Shown: positions 1-7,865 of the stretch, in pieces
How positions within the stretch are numbered: the first letter of the stretch is position 1
Layout of the letters: every line of letters begins with the position of its first letter
Assembly (NCBI GenBank): GCA_946405115.1
Contig: CAMJGB010000043.1
Location: 1-11,619 of the forward strand
DNA: 11,619 nt
Direction: 5' to 3'
Origin: an uncultured Clostridia bacterium
GTDB taxonomy: Bacteria > Bacillota > Clostridia > Saccharofermentanales > Saccharofermentanaceae
The notes under the pieces: model-generated
Databases searched by the model: none
The model's input: the letters and a program-made list of their open reading frames with translations, nothing else
Told to the model about the DNA's origin: nothing
Program-made: the position numbers and the translations under genes

Positions 1-999
1 CTTATCATCAACTTATCCATCTGTGTTCTTATCTACAGGGGCGGAGTTAACGTAAGTTCGGGAGCTCTTTCTCAGGGACAGGTAGTTGCTTTATATAACT
101 ACATGTCGCAGATACTTGTTGAACTTATAAAGCTTGCAAATCTCATTATTACCGTAAGCCGTGCAGTAGCCTGTGCCGGCAGAACTTCTTATATTCTTGA
201 TCTGCCTGAAGATACTAACCACGGTAATGAGAAATTTGCTGATGAATCAAGATCTCATTCTCTTGAATTCCGTAATGTGTCTTTCAGTTATGAGGGAAGC
301 TCTGAGAAGATGATAGATGATATCAGCTTCAAGGCTGAACCTGGTCAGATGATAGGTGTCATAGGTATGACGGGTTCCGGTAAGTCTACGCTTGCAGCTT
401 TGGCTTCCGGTATGTATAAGGCTACTTCAGGCGATGTTCTTGTTGACGGTACACCTATCGGAGATTATTCTTCCGCTTCTCTTTCAAAAGGTGTCGGATT
501 TTGCTTGCAGAAAGCTTCAATGTTTAAGGGATCAATTCTTTATAACATCTCACTTTGGAGAGAACACGTTGATAAGGAATCCCTTGATGAAGCATGCAGG
601 ATCTCACTTGCGGATGATGTAATCAACAGCAAGAAGGAAGGGCTTAATTACGATATTGGCGAGAACGGTTCAGGTCTGTCCGGAGGTCAGAAACAGAGGA
701 TAGGAATAGCAAGAACGCTTGCAGGTCTTCCGGGATTATTGATCTTTGATGATTCGACTTCTGCTTTGGATGCGGTAACCGAGAGAAAGTTCCTCGGTAA
801 TCTTAAGACCATTCATAACAAGCCGACGATCTTATTGATTTCTCAGAAGATAAGAAGCGTCAAGAACTGTGACAAAATAATGCTGCTTGAAGACGGTGAA
901 TTATCCGCTTTTGGTACTCATGATGAGCTTAGTAAGTCTTCAGAAGTTTACAGAGAACTTATAAGACTTCAGGAAGAAGGAGATGATCTCAATGAATAA
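1..999 (+). CDS. ABC exporter half-transporter, degenerate-site subunit (5' partial)
   Basis: The reading frame is open from base 1, so the gene starts upstream and only 332 C-terminal residues are visible. They comprise the last membrane-domain helix (about bases 1-170) and a complete nucleotide-binding domain. Walker A is GMTGSGKST (364-390), the signature is a canonical LSGGQ (676-690), and Walker B is LLIFDD (736-753). The catalytic position after the Walker B Asp is Asp (751-753) instead of Glu, and the switch His is replaced by Gln in ISQK (844-846). From knowledge of the family, Asp and Gln at these positions mark the degenerate subunit of heterodimeric exporters such as TM287/288 and BmrCD. 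The next gene supplies the complementary half, so the two very likely form one membrane exporter. The substrate (drug, lipid or peptide) cannot be read from sequence. The stop codon lies inside the next gene, suggesting translational coupling. Confidence 0.95.
   Translation, partial: LIINLSICVLIYRGGVNVSSGALSQGQVVALYNYMSQILVELIKLANLIITVSRAVACAGRTSYILDLPEDTNHGNEKFADESRSHSLEFRNVSFSYEGSSEKMIDDISFKAEPGQMIGVIGMTGSGKSTLAALASGMYKATSGDVLVDGTPIGDYSSASLSKGVGFCLQKASMFKGSILYNISLWREHVDKESLDEACRISLADDVINSKKEGLNYDIGENGSGLSGGQKQRIGIARTLAGLPGLLIFDDSTSALDAVTERKFLGNLKTIHNKPTILLISQKIRSVKNCDKIMLLEDGELSAFGTHDELSKSSEVYRELIRLQEEGDDLNE
971..982 (+). promoter_or_regulatory. Ribosome binding site deciding the start at 992
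   Basis: The purine run AGGAAGAAGGAG abuts an ATG at 983 with no spacer, but lies 9 bases before the ATG at 992. Normal Shine-Dalgarno spacing therefore favours 992 as the real start. Confidence 0.7.
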
Positions 1000-2740
1000 G
1001 AGTGTTCTCCTTAAAAGATTAATGAAATACTTGGGCGGATCTCATTCGCAAGGATACATTGCAGTATCTTTCATAAGTGCCGTCATTTATTCTCTGTGTT
1101 CCATGTTCATACCTTACTTTGCAGGTAAGGCGATAGACAGTCTTTCTCCGTCTGTTGATTTTGCTGTTCTTACAAGGAATATCTTTATAATCCTGATACT
1201 TGTGGCTGCTGCATCAATGTTCCAATACATTCTTAATATCACTAATAACAGCATTTCTTATGCTGCCGTACGTAAGCTTCGTAACGAGGCGTACTTAAAG
1301 ATCTCGAAGGTACCTGTTAACTATCTTGATAAGACTTCGGCAGGTACTCTTCAGAGCATGCTCATAAGCGACAGCGAGACTGTAGGGGACGGCCTCATTT
1401 TGTTCCTTAATCAGTTCTTCTCCGGAATTACGGCTATCTTCTTTACGCTCGGTATAATGCTGTTTATTAACTGGCGTATTGCTTTGTTTGTGCTTATATT
1501 CACACCGGTATCATTCATTGTTTCCGATTTTATTGCAAAAAGGTCTTTTGGTTCGTTCAAAAAACAGTCTGAGATAAGATCCGCGCAGACCTCGTTTATT
1601 CAGGAGATGACGGCTAACTTTAAGACGAATTATGTGTTCGGAACAGCTGACCTTGATATGCAGGCCTTTGATGAGATCAACGATAACTACAGAAAGACCG
1701 CAGGCAAGGCTGTTTTCTATTCGTCAATTACAAACCCTTCAACGAGATTCATCAATGCGCTTATCTATGCATCAGTAGCCTTTATAGGTTCCTTGCTTGT
1801 AATCGCGGCATCTCTTACTGTCGGTGAATTAGCATCACTTCTTATGTATGCAAACCAGTTCATGAAGCCTTTTAACGACTTGTCTTCAGTCTATACCGAG
1901 ATGTCGGATTCCTTCGCATGTCTTCAGAGGATATTCACGTTTCTTGATGAGGAAGAATTGAAAGACGATCTTTTCGAGATGGAGGAGCACGCTCTTCCTG
2001 ATGTAGAGAACGGCATTAAGATTGAATTCAGGGATGTAACCTTCTCTTATGTTGAAGGCAAGCCTGTTCTTAAGAACGTTTCCTTTACAGTTGAATCAGG
2101 ATGCTCCTGTGCCATAGTAGGCCCTACCGGATGCGGCAAGACAACGATCATTAACCTTCTTATGAGATTCTATGAGCCTGATTCAGGTGCTATTTATATC
2201 AATGACGTTAACATAGCAGACATCCCGAGAAATACGCTTCGACGCTTCATTGGCACGGTAAGCCAGGATACTTGGTTCCGTGACGGCAAGATTATTGATA
2301 ACATATGCTACGGCCGTCCTGATGCAACGGAAGAGGAATGCATGAAGGCTGCAGCTGTTACCGGTGCGGATTCTTTCATTAGAAAGCTTCCGGGTAAATA
2401 CGATGAGCTCATCGATTCTTCAAGAGATGACATCTCCGAGGGCCAAAGACAGCTTCTCAGCATTACCCGTGCCATGGTAAGGGATGCATCGATCCTTATA
2501 CTTGATGAGGCGACATCTTCCGTGGATATCCTTACGGAACTTCGAATCAGAAATGCCGTAAAGGAACTGCTTACGGGAAGAACGAGTATAATAATAGCGC
2601 ACAGACTCTCAACGATAGTTGATGCTGATAAGATCGTCGTTGTGGAGAATGGCAATATAAGTGAGATCGGAACGCATGAAGAGCTGCTGTCAAACGGCGG
2701 TTTCTACAGCAGGCTTTATGCTTCATATACGAAAGAATGA
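992..2740 (+). CDS. ABC exporter half-transporter, consensus catalytic subunit
   Basis: This is a complete 582-residue half-transporter: an N-terminal type IV exporter membrane domain of about six helices (residues ~15-310) followed by a nucleotide-binding domain (~340-580). Walker A is GPTGCGKTT (from residue 377), Walker B ends in ILDE with catalytic Glu506, and the switch His is His537 in IIAHR. The signature is ISEGQ (481-485) instead of LSGGQ. In heterodimeric exporters this altered signature faces the degenerate Walker motifs of the partner, while the partner's intact LSGGQ completes the active site here. That is exactly the division of motifs seen between these two genes. The start at 992 is preferred over the in-frame ATG at 983 because of ribosome-binding-site spacing. 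The gene overlaps its upstream partner by 8 bases and is followed 10 bases later by murD. Confidence 0.95.
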   Translation: MNKSVLLKRLMKYLGGSHSQGYIAVSFISAVIYSLCSMFIPYFAGKAIDSLSPSVDFAVLTRNIFIILILVAAASMFQYILNITNNSISYAAVRKLRNEAYLKISKVPVNYLDKTSAGTLQSMLISDSETVGDGLILFLNQFFSGITAIFFTLGIMLFINWRIALFVLIFTPVSFIVSDFIAKRSFGSFKKQSEIRSAQTSFIQEMTANFKTNYVFGTADLDMQAFDEINDNYRKTAGKAVFYSSITNPSTRFINALIYASVAFIGSLLVIAASLTVGELASLLMYANQFMKPFNDLSSVYTEMSDSFACLQRIFTFLDEEELKDDLFEMEEHALPDVENGIKIEFRDVTFSYVEGKPVLKNVSFTVESGCSCAIVGPTGCGKTTIINLLMRFYEPDSGAIYINDVNIADIPRNTLRRFIGTVSQDTWFRDGKIIDNICYGRPDATEEECMKAAAVTGADSFIRKLPGKYDELIDSSRDDISEGQRQLLSITRAMVRDASILILDEATSSVDILTELRIRNAVKELLTGRTSIIIAHRLSTIVDADKIVVVENGNISEIGTHEELLSNGGFYSRLYASYTKE

Positions 2741-2750
2741 GAGGAAACAT

Positions 2751-4247
2751 ATGACTAATATCAAGCTTCAGGAATTCAAGAAGAATATAGACGGCAAGAG
2801 AGCTGCAGTTATCGGTGTAGGCATCTCTAACGTGCCTCTTATAAGATGGCTTAACAAGCTTAACGTTAAGGTAACTGCTTTTGATAAGCTTTCTGAGAAC
2901 GATCCTTCAATCATGAAGACCAAGGCTGACTTTGCGAAGGAGGGTATTGATATCGAATGGTCACTCGGTGATCACTATCTCGACCTTCTCATGAATGAAC
3001 ATTATGAGTATGTGTTCAAGACTCCCAAGATGAGATATACGAATCCCGAGCTTATAGCAGCAAAGAATAACGGCAGTGTTTTAACAACAGAGATGGAGCT
3101 GTTTATGAACCTTTGTCCTGCTAAGATCTTTGCAGTAACGGGTTCTGACGGTAAGACTACTACAACTACTTTGGTAAGCGAGCTTCTTAAGGCTTCCGGA
3201 TATAACGTATACATCGGCGGCAATATCGGTACGCCTTTGCTCGATCAGGTCGAGAAGATTACGGAAGATGATATGGTTGTTCTTGAGCTGTCTTCGTTCC
3301 AGCTTCTCGACAGCGTTACTTCTGCTGACGTTGCGATTGTAACTAACGTTACTCCCAATCATCTCGATTTCCATAAGGATTACAACGAGTATATCGATGC
3401 TAAGACTAATATCTTCAAGTATCAGTCACCGATAGGACGTGTTGTGCTTAATGCATCATGCGACATCACATACAAGATGAAGGATCTTGCAAGAGGCGGC
3501 ATCTCTTACTTTGCTCTTGATGAATCCGTAGCGAAAAGATGCGGACAGACCTGCCTTAAGACTTTTGCTTATCTCGACAGCGCGGGCTACCTTACTATCG
3601 AAGATAAGAACGGCAAGACTAGGCTCATCAAGGAAGACGAAATCCTTATTCCCGGTAAGCATAACGTAGAGAACTATCTTGCAGCAGTACTTGCTGTTAA
3701 GGATTACGTTACAACTGATGCTTTCGTTCAGGTTGCCAAGAACTTTAAGGGCGTAGCACACAGAATCGAGTTCATAAGGGAGCTTGACGGGGTTAAGTAC
3801 TACAACTCTTCAATCGATACTTCACCTAACAGAACCATCAACACAATGAATGCGCTCGCATTAAGAGGGCAGAAGGGCGTCCTCATCTGCGGCGGCGCTG
3901 ACAAGAAGTGCGATTACACCGGCCTTGGTGAAGCTATATTAAGCGTCTCCGACAGGATTGTAATCTACGGCACTAATGCATGCTTCGTTAAGTCCATTCT
4001 CGAAAAGGAAGCTAACGGCAGATCTTATGAACTTATTGAGATCGAAGGCGGGGATGAGGTATACGAATTCCCTGAAACAAGAGAAGCTGTACTTACCAAG
4101 TTTACTGAAGCTCTCAACAAGGCTCGTGAGCTTGCAGTTCCCGGTGAGATCGTTATCCTTTCTTCGATCGGAACAAGCTACGACCATTTCAGACACTTCG
4201 AGCACAGAGGTGACCTTTTCCGCGACCTGGTTAACGCACTTGATTAA
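2751..4247 (+). CDS. murD: UDP-N-acetylmuramoyl-L-alanine--D-glutamate ligase
   Basis: MurD is a cytoplasmic enzyme that uses ATP to add D-glutamate to UDP-MurNAc-L-Ala in peptidoglycan precursor synthesis. The 498-residue product has the three expected Mur ligase parts: an N-terminal Rossmann-like nucleotide-sugar domain (VIGVGISNVPL near residue 20), the central ATPase with P-loop GSDGKTTTTT (from 131), and a C-terminal domain. Other landmarks are ELSSFQL, NHLDFH (203-208), GKHNVEN (302-308), the segment YNSSIDTSPNRT (351-362) and the terminal SSIGTSYDHFRHFEHRG. The SSI...SPxRT form at the loop where Escherichia coli has NDSKATN is, from memory, typical of clostridial MurD. The start at 2751 has GAGGAAA just before it; the in-frame ATG at 2661 lies inside the exporter gene and has no ribosome site. 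MurD usually sits in the dcw cluster, so its place behind an exporter is unusual. Confidence 0.93.
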   Translation: MTNIKLQEFKKNIDGKRAAVIGVGISNVPLIRWLNKLNVKVTAFDKLSENDPSIMKTKADFAKEGIDIEWSLGDHYLDLLMNEHYEYVFKTPKMRYTNPELIAAKNNGSVLTTEMELFMNLCPAKIFAVTGSDGKTTTTTLVSELLKASGYNVYIGGNIGTPLLDQVEKITEDDMVVLELSSFQLLDSVTSADVAIVTNVTPNHLDFHKDYNEYIDAKTNIFKYQSPIGRVVLNASCDITYKMKDLARGGISYFALDESVAKRCGQTCLKTFAYLDSAGYLTIEDKNGKTRLIKEDEILIPGKHNVENYLAAVLAVKDYVTTDAFVQVAKNFKGVAHRIEFIRELDGVKYYNSSIDTSPNRTINTMNALALRGQKGVLICGGADKKCDYTGLGEAILSVSDRIVIYGTNACFVKSILEKEANGRSYELIEIEGGDEVYEFPETREAVLTKFTEALNKARELAVPGEIVILSSIGTSYDHFRHFEHRGDLFRDLVNALD

Positions 4248-4266
4248 ATAAATATTAGTGTATAAT
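4240..4266 (+). promoter_or_regulatory. Possible sigma-A promoter for the membrane-protein trio
   Basis: TATAAT at 4261-4266 is a perfect -10 hexamer, preceded by TTGATT at 4240-4245 as a candidate -35. The 15-base spacer is shorter than the usual 17, and the -35 overlaps the end of murD. An overlapping TATAGT (4267-4272) is an alternative -10. The short AT-rich gap has no terminator, so read-through from murD is also possible. Confidence 0.5.
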
Positions 4267-4287
4267 TATAGTTGGTGCTTAATGCGC

Positions 4288-4293
4288 AGGAGG
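4288..4293 (+). promoter_or_regulatory. Ribosome binding site AGGAGG for the gene at 4305
   Basis: A consensus AGGAGG lies 11 bases before the ATG at 4305 and supports that start. Confidence 0.7.
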
Positions 4294-4304
4294 AAAGATA
4301 ACTA

Positions 4305-4988
4305 ATGGAAAACAGAGCCGCATATCAGGCTGATGTTATTAACAGATTAATAAGGACGGTGATTCTCATCATCGTATCTCTTATGCTATCTGTTCTTTCC
4401 GTGTCCTTCGCAGTTCACCATATGAGGCTTCAGTTCGAGGAAGAGTTCAAGACAATCTCAGATGCCAAGGTTGAAGCAGTATGTGATGTCGTAAGAAGAA
4501 CACTCGACGGTGACGAGATCGCAGCTAACCCTCAGGATGCTGCCGTTAAGTACAATGAAGTTCTTAATCTTTTGCTTTCAGAGACATCCACAAAGTCCTA
4601 TACAGGTGAGAGCTATGGCTTGTTCTATTATTCCGACGGTCATCTTTCAGTATTAATGAATCACGGTCCCGAGGCTCCCGAGTCCTTCGAGGTTGCAAGC
4701 AGAGATATCTCTGAGTGGCTTAATGCTGATAATGTTCCCACGACTGTTGAGGGTAAGAATTCAGAGAGTATTCTCGTACCTGTAGCTGATTCCACAGGAA
4801 GATGCGTTGCGGTATTCGAGTATAAGTGCAATTTCAATTCTTTGAAGTCCATGGGTGATGATTTTGAAGGAAGGATCCTTAAGTCGGTAATCATCGCTGT
4901 AGCGGCGGGAATCTTCGTATATATCGTACAGCTTCTCATTCCGAAGTTTATTAAGCGTGCCGGATCCGGTAAGGGGAGGAAGCTTTAA
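4305..4988 (+). CDS. Two-helix membrane protein with an extracytoplasmic sensor-like domain
   Basis: No named family was recognised. The 227-residue product has a short cytoplasmic N-terminus, a membrane helix at about 18-38, an outer domain of about 150 residues, a second helix at about 194-214 and a basic 13-residue tail. This is the layout of the input half of histidine kinases and chemoreceptors with Cache or PAS-like outer domains, but no output domain follows. The outer domain begins with a helix running on from the first membrane segment (QFEEEFKTISDAKVEAVCDV) and ends in ILVPVADSTGRCVAVFEYKC, which resembles the closing strands of a Cache domain. The assignment to Cache is inference from pattern. 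The gene overlaps the next by one base (TAATG), and the next product carries a similar outer domain, so the two probably act together. It has its own AGGAGG and a possible promoter. Confidence 0.8.
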   Translation: MENRAAYQADVINRLIRTVILIIVSLMLSVLSVSFAVHHMRLQFEEEFKTISDAKVEAVCDVVRRTLDGDEIAANPQDAAVKYNEVLNLLLSETSTKSYTGESYGLFYYSDGHLSVLMNHGPEAPESFEVASRDISEWLNADNVPTTVEGKNSESILVPVADSTGRCVAVFEYKCNFNSLKSMGDDFEGRILKSVIIAVAAGIFVYIVQLLIPKFIKRAGSGKGRKL

Positions 4989-7066
4989 TGAGCAGGAATT
5001 CAGCTGAGATAAAGAGAAGGAAAGAGCGCCGTAATATCGCGACAACAATCGGTTACTGCTTCGTAATCGTTCTTGTTGTCCTGATGGTTATGAGTAATAT
5101 CCTCACGGAGAATTACACTGTTGTACTTGAGTCCGAGAGGGCAGAGTCAATGGAGTCCCTGGCTGTAGCCTGCTCTACTGCATTGGGTCATTCAAGAATC
5201 GTTGAAGGAATGTCTTTCCCTCTTCCTGAATATGAGTATGCTGAGGATAAGCCTTATATCTTCGATATTTATACTAAGGCCGGTAATTCATTCTTAAGAC
5301 TTTGCACTACTACTGATTACAACGGATCTGAGCAGTATTATCTGTCCGGAGTAGGTGATGAGTACAATAACTGCTTCGAACTTCAGCATGCTGCATTTAC
5401 AAAGAGAACTGATGACGGAGTTGAGTATGTATGTGCTATTGCTCCTATCATTTCTCCCGAGAATACCTCTGCCGGTATCCTTGAAGTAAGAATGCCTTAT
5501 TCAGATTTTGTATCTACCGTTAACGGTATGTCCTTAAGCTGGATATTCACAATATTCTCAATCGCTATTGCTATGGCGATCATTATCTACGAACTTAATC
5601 TGTTCGTATCCACACTCTCAAGAGGTATCTCAGGAAACGTTCCCGTTATACTCATGTATGGTACGGAAGCAGTATCATTCCTGTCATTCTTTGCAGCCTT
5701 GGGCGCTGTTATGACAGCTGTCATCATCCCGGATTATATTAAGCAGGCCGGGGCAGACCTTGAACTTCCTTCAATGGCCGTTCAGGGAATCATTGTCGGT
5801 ACATTATTCCTTTATGTCGTAGGTCTGTTCGGCGGATCCACGATCAGGAAGGAACTTAAGTTTAAGCTGACTTCAAGGATTGCTATCCTTGTGACTACTT
5901 TTGTAGGTTATATGTTGAGCCTTGCAGCAGGTATCGTAGATCTTATGCCTGTTACTATCGCTCTTACACCTTTCATCGGTTTTGCTTACGGTATGTCGCT
6001 TGATTCTCTCCGTGACTACAGAATCAATGCAGGTAAGCTTGGCTACGATGAGTTCTCAGACCGTAAGATTCATAATATCCAGTATTCGGGTTATTTCCTC
6101 GGTGTATCCGTAGGTGCGGTAATCGCAGGTATCTGCTTCGAGAGATTCGGTCTTCTCGTTGTAAATATCATAAGTGGTGCAATCATGGTAATGTCCTGCA
6201 TCGGCATTATCTATTTCATGAGAGACAATAACCCTCCGAGAGAAGGTCATCTGCCTGTTACGGCATGGCTTGAGCTCGTTGCTGATAAGTATTCGGGAAG
6301 ATTCCTCGTATCTACTTTCTTCAGTATGGGTATCCTCATAACATTCCTGCTCGGATTTATTCCGGACTTCCTTGATACTGTAGGTATTTCACTTGCAACA
6401 TCATCGTTCTACTATCTTGTGGCAGGTTTCTTCGCTCTGTTTGTAGGATTTATCATCAAGGAAAGACTCGCGTATGCTCTGACATCGAGGACAAGGGTAG
6501 TCATTTCTTCTCTTGTTTCGTTGTTGGGCCTCATTCTTTTCGCATTGATGCCTACAGCTAAGATCCTCGTGTTCACGACAGCTCTCGTAGGACTCGGACT
6601 CGGTATTCACGATTTCTACTATCTTGGAGTTCTTAAGCTTATCGCAGATTCGAGATTTAAGGTTAAGTACAATCTTCGTAAGGCTTCCGAGATGTCATTT
6701 GTAGCAGGTATGCTTATAGCCCTTCCTGTTTACGGCTTGGCTCTTATGTTTAATACCCGCATTGTATTCATCGTACTTAGTGCGTTGTATTTCATATTTT
6801 CTCTTGTTTATCCGATGTCTCAGTTCTCCGGAAAGATCGATGAGAGAGATCCTCAGTTGAACCGCAATAAGAAGCGCAACACTCAGAAGAATACTTCTGA
6901 GCAGCCGCCCGTATCTTATTCACGTGAACAGATCGTTATTCCCGAGATGCCTACTGATGCTGAATTGATCGAGCCTACGCAGAACGCAGGTATTGATATT
7001 GCAAGCTTCATTGACGATCTTGCAGAAGAAGGGGAAGGAGGCGACTACAATGGATATGTGGAGTGA
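4988..7066 (+). CDS. MFS-like membrane protein with N-terminal extracytoplasmic sensor-like domain
   Basis: The 692-residue product appears to be a fusion. A basic N-terminus (KRRKERR) leads to a membrane helix at about 17-39, an outer domain at about 40-180 and a helix at about 184-206. Next come roughly 12 hydrophobic helices (217-610), split by a longer loop near 411-436 (MRDNNPPREGHLPVTAWLEL), and finally an acidic and polar cytoplasmic tail (612-692). The two-times-six arrangement and Gly-rich helices such as GYFLGVSVGAVIAG suggest a major facilitator fold. No clear MFS motif A was seen and the substrate is unknown. The outer domain ends in VCAIAPIISPENTSAGILEVRMP, a Cache-like closing pattern that matches the upstream product. 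The protein could be a ligand-gated transporter or a receptor using an MFS body as membrane module; both are inference. GGGGAGGA lies 7 bases before the ATG. The gene overlaps its upstream neighbour by 1 base and its downstream neighbour by 17. Confidence 0.82.
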   Translation: MSRNSAEIKRRKERRNIATTIGYCFVIVLVVLMVMSNILTENYTVVLESERAESMESLAVACSTALGHSRIVEGMSFPLPEYEYAEDKPYIFDIYTKAGNSFLRLCTTTDYNGSEQYYLSGVGDEYNNCFELQHAAFTKRTDDGVEYVCAIAPIISPENTSAGILEVRMPYSDFVSTVNGMSLSWIFTIFSIAIAMAIIIYELNLFVSTLSRGISGNVPVILMYGTEAVSFLSFFAALGAVMTAVIIPDYIKQAGADLELPSMAVQGIIVGTLFLYVVGLFGGSTIRKELKFKLTSRIAILVTTFVGYMLSLAAGIVDLMPVTIALTPFIGFAYGMSLDSLRDYRINAGKLGYDEFSDRKIHNIQYSGYFLGVSVGAVIAGICFERFGLLVVNIISGAIMVMSCIGIIYFMRDNNPPREGHLPVTAWLELVADKYSGRFLVSTFFSMGILITFLLGFIPDFLDTVGISLATSSFYYLVAGFFALFVGFIIKERLAYALTSRTRVVISSLVSLLGLILFALMPTAKILVFTTALVGLGLGIHDFYYLGVLKLIADSRFKVKYNLRKASEMSFVAGMLIALPVYGLALMFNTRIVFIVLSALYFIFSLVYPMSQFSGKIDERDPQLNRNKKRNTQKNTSEQPPVSYSREQIVIPEMPTDAELIEPTQNAGIDIASFIDDLAEEGEGGDYNGYVE
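7036..7041 (+). promoter_or_regulatory. Ribosome binding site deciding the start at 7050
   Basis: AGGAGG lies 8 bases before the ATG at 7050, inside the 3' end of the upstream gene. The earlier in-frame ATG at 6993 has no such site. Confidence 0.75.
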
Positions 7067-7796
7067 GAAGCTTACTCGTGAGAATTTCGAGGCTTTTTAC
7101 AACAGCACCGTTGATATGGTCTATTCTTCTACTTACAGCGTTTGTAAGGAGACAACCCGTACTGAGAATGCTATCGTAAAGGCTTATATCGAGACTTATC
7201 AGCAGAGAAGTTCAATCAGAGGTGAGGATGTTGTATTCGTATTCGGTGACATCCTTCTTAAGAATGCCGAGGAGATTGTCGAGAAGTATCCGCTTCCCGA
7301 GAATCTTAACTTCGCACCGCGTACTCTTGATGAATATACAAGAAATTCAATGCTTGAGAAGATTACTGCCAAGCTTGATTCCACAGGATATAAGGTTGCT
7401 GAATTCATCTCTTCCGAGAATAAGAAGGGTAAGCCCAGCAGAGCTGTTCAGAGAGTTCTTGATGTATTTCCCGTAACTCCGCTTCTTGCAATTCAGCTTG
7501 TTTTGCTTGCTGTTATCATCTGGCTTGTAAGTACGGTTTCAATTTCTTTGATCAATAAGAATGATAATGCTTTGACTGAATCTGACGTATTCGAGTCAGT
7601 TGACCTTCAGAACAAGTATGTAGCTGTATTGGATTATTATCCTCTTAATGTAGATTATGTAGTTGCTTCAGAAGCTTCTCCCGATGAGAATCAGGGTGAG
7701 GCGGTTGAGACGACTCCTGCTGATGAGACAGTTGATCCTTTGGCTCCTGTATTGGCTGAGACAGATCCCGTTGAGCCTTCCGCAACAAGAGGCTGA
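7050..7796 (+). CDS. Single-pass membrane protein with a sigma-70 region 2-like cytoplasmic domain
   Basis: The 248-residue product was not recognised as a named family. Residues about 8-75 (ENFEAFYNSTVDMVYSSTYS onward) have the spacing of an ECF sigma factor region 2: F..lY...vdmVYs, then an acidic/alanine stretch (TENAIVKAYIETYQQ), then IRGEDVVFVFGDILLKNAEE. The characteristic Trp and Arg residues used for core binding and -10 melting are mostly absent, so it is at best degenerate; this is pattern inference, not a profile match. A linker leads to one membrane helix at about 144-166 (IQLVLLAVIIWLVSTVSISL). Positive charges before the helix put the N-terminus inside. The outer 80 residues are acidic and rich in Pro, Thr and Val, like a surface stalk. 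The gene overlaps the MFS-like gene by 17 bases and so belongs to the same unit. It could be a membrane-held regulator of that protein or a wholly different helical fold. Confidence 0.75.
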   Translation: MDMWSEKLTRENFEAFYNSTVDMVYSSTYSVCKETTRTENAIVKAYIETYQQRSSIRGEDVVFVFGDILLKNAEEIVEKYPLPENLNFAPRTLDEYTRNSMLEKITAKLDSTGYKVAEFISSENKKGKPSRAVQRVLDVFPVTPLLAIQLVLLAVIIWLVSTVSISLINKNDNALTESDVFESVDLQNKYVAVLDYYPLNVDYVVASEASPDENQGEAVETTPADETVDPLAPVLAETDPVEPSATRG

Positions 7797-7850
7797 TAAA
7801 TTTTCTCAAAATAGTTGTGACCTGCTGATCTTAACTTCCGTCTTATGGGC

Positions 7851-7856
7851 AGGAGG
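7851..7856 (+). promoter_or_regulatory. Ribosome binding site deciding the start at 7866
   Basis: AGGAGG is 9 bases before the ATG at 7866. The in-frame ATG at 7845 lies upstream of this site and would place charged residues ahead of the lipoprotein signal. Confidence 0.8.
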
Positions 7857-7865
7857 ATAAGAAAA

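Noticed and set aside
2308..2655. 115-codon open frame on the minus strand inside the second exporter gene
   Set aside because: It lies wholly opposite the well-supported nucleotide-binding domain, its translation is low-complexity Ser/Ile/Val-rich, and it has no ribosome site. It reflects codon bias of the real gene.
7821..7853. CCTGC and GCAGG inverted repeat that could mask part of the serpin ribosome binding site
   Set aside because: Only five pairs close a 23-base loop, which is too weak to claim a regulatory hairpin or riboswitch.
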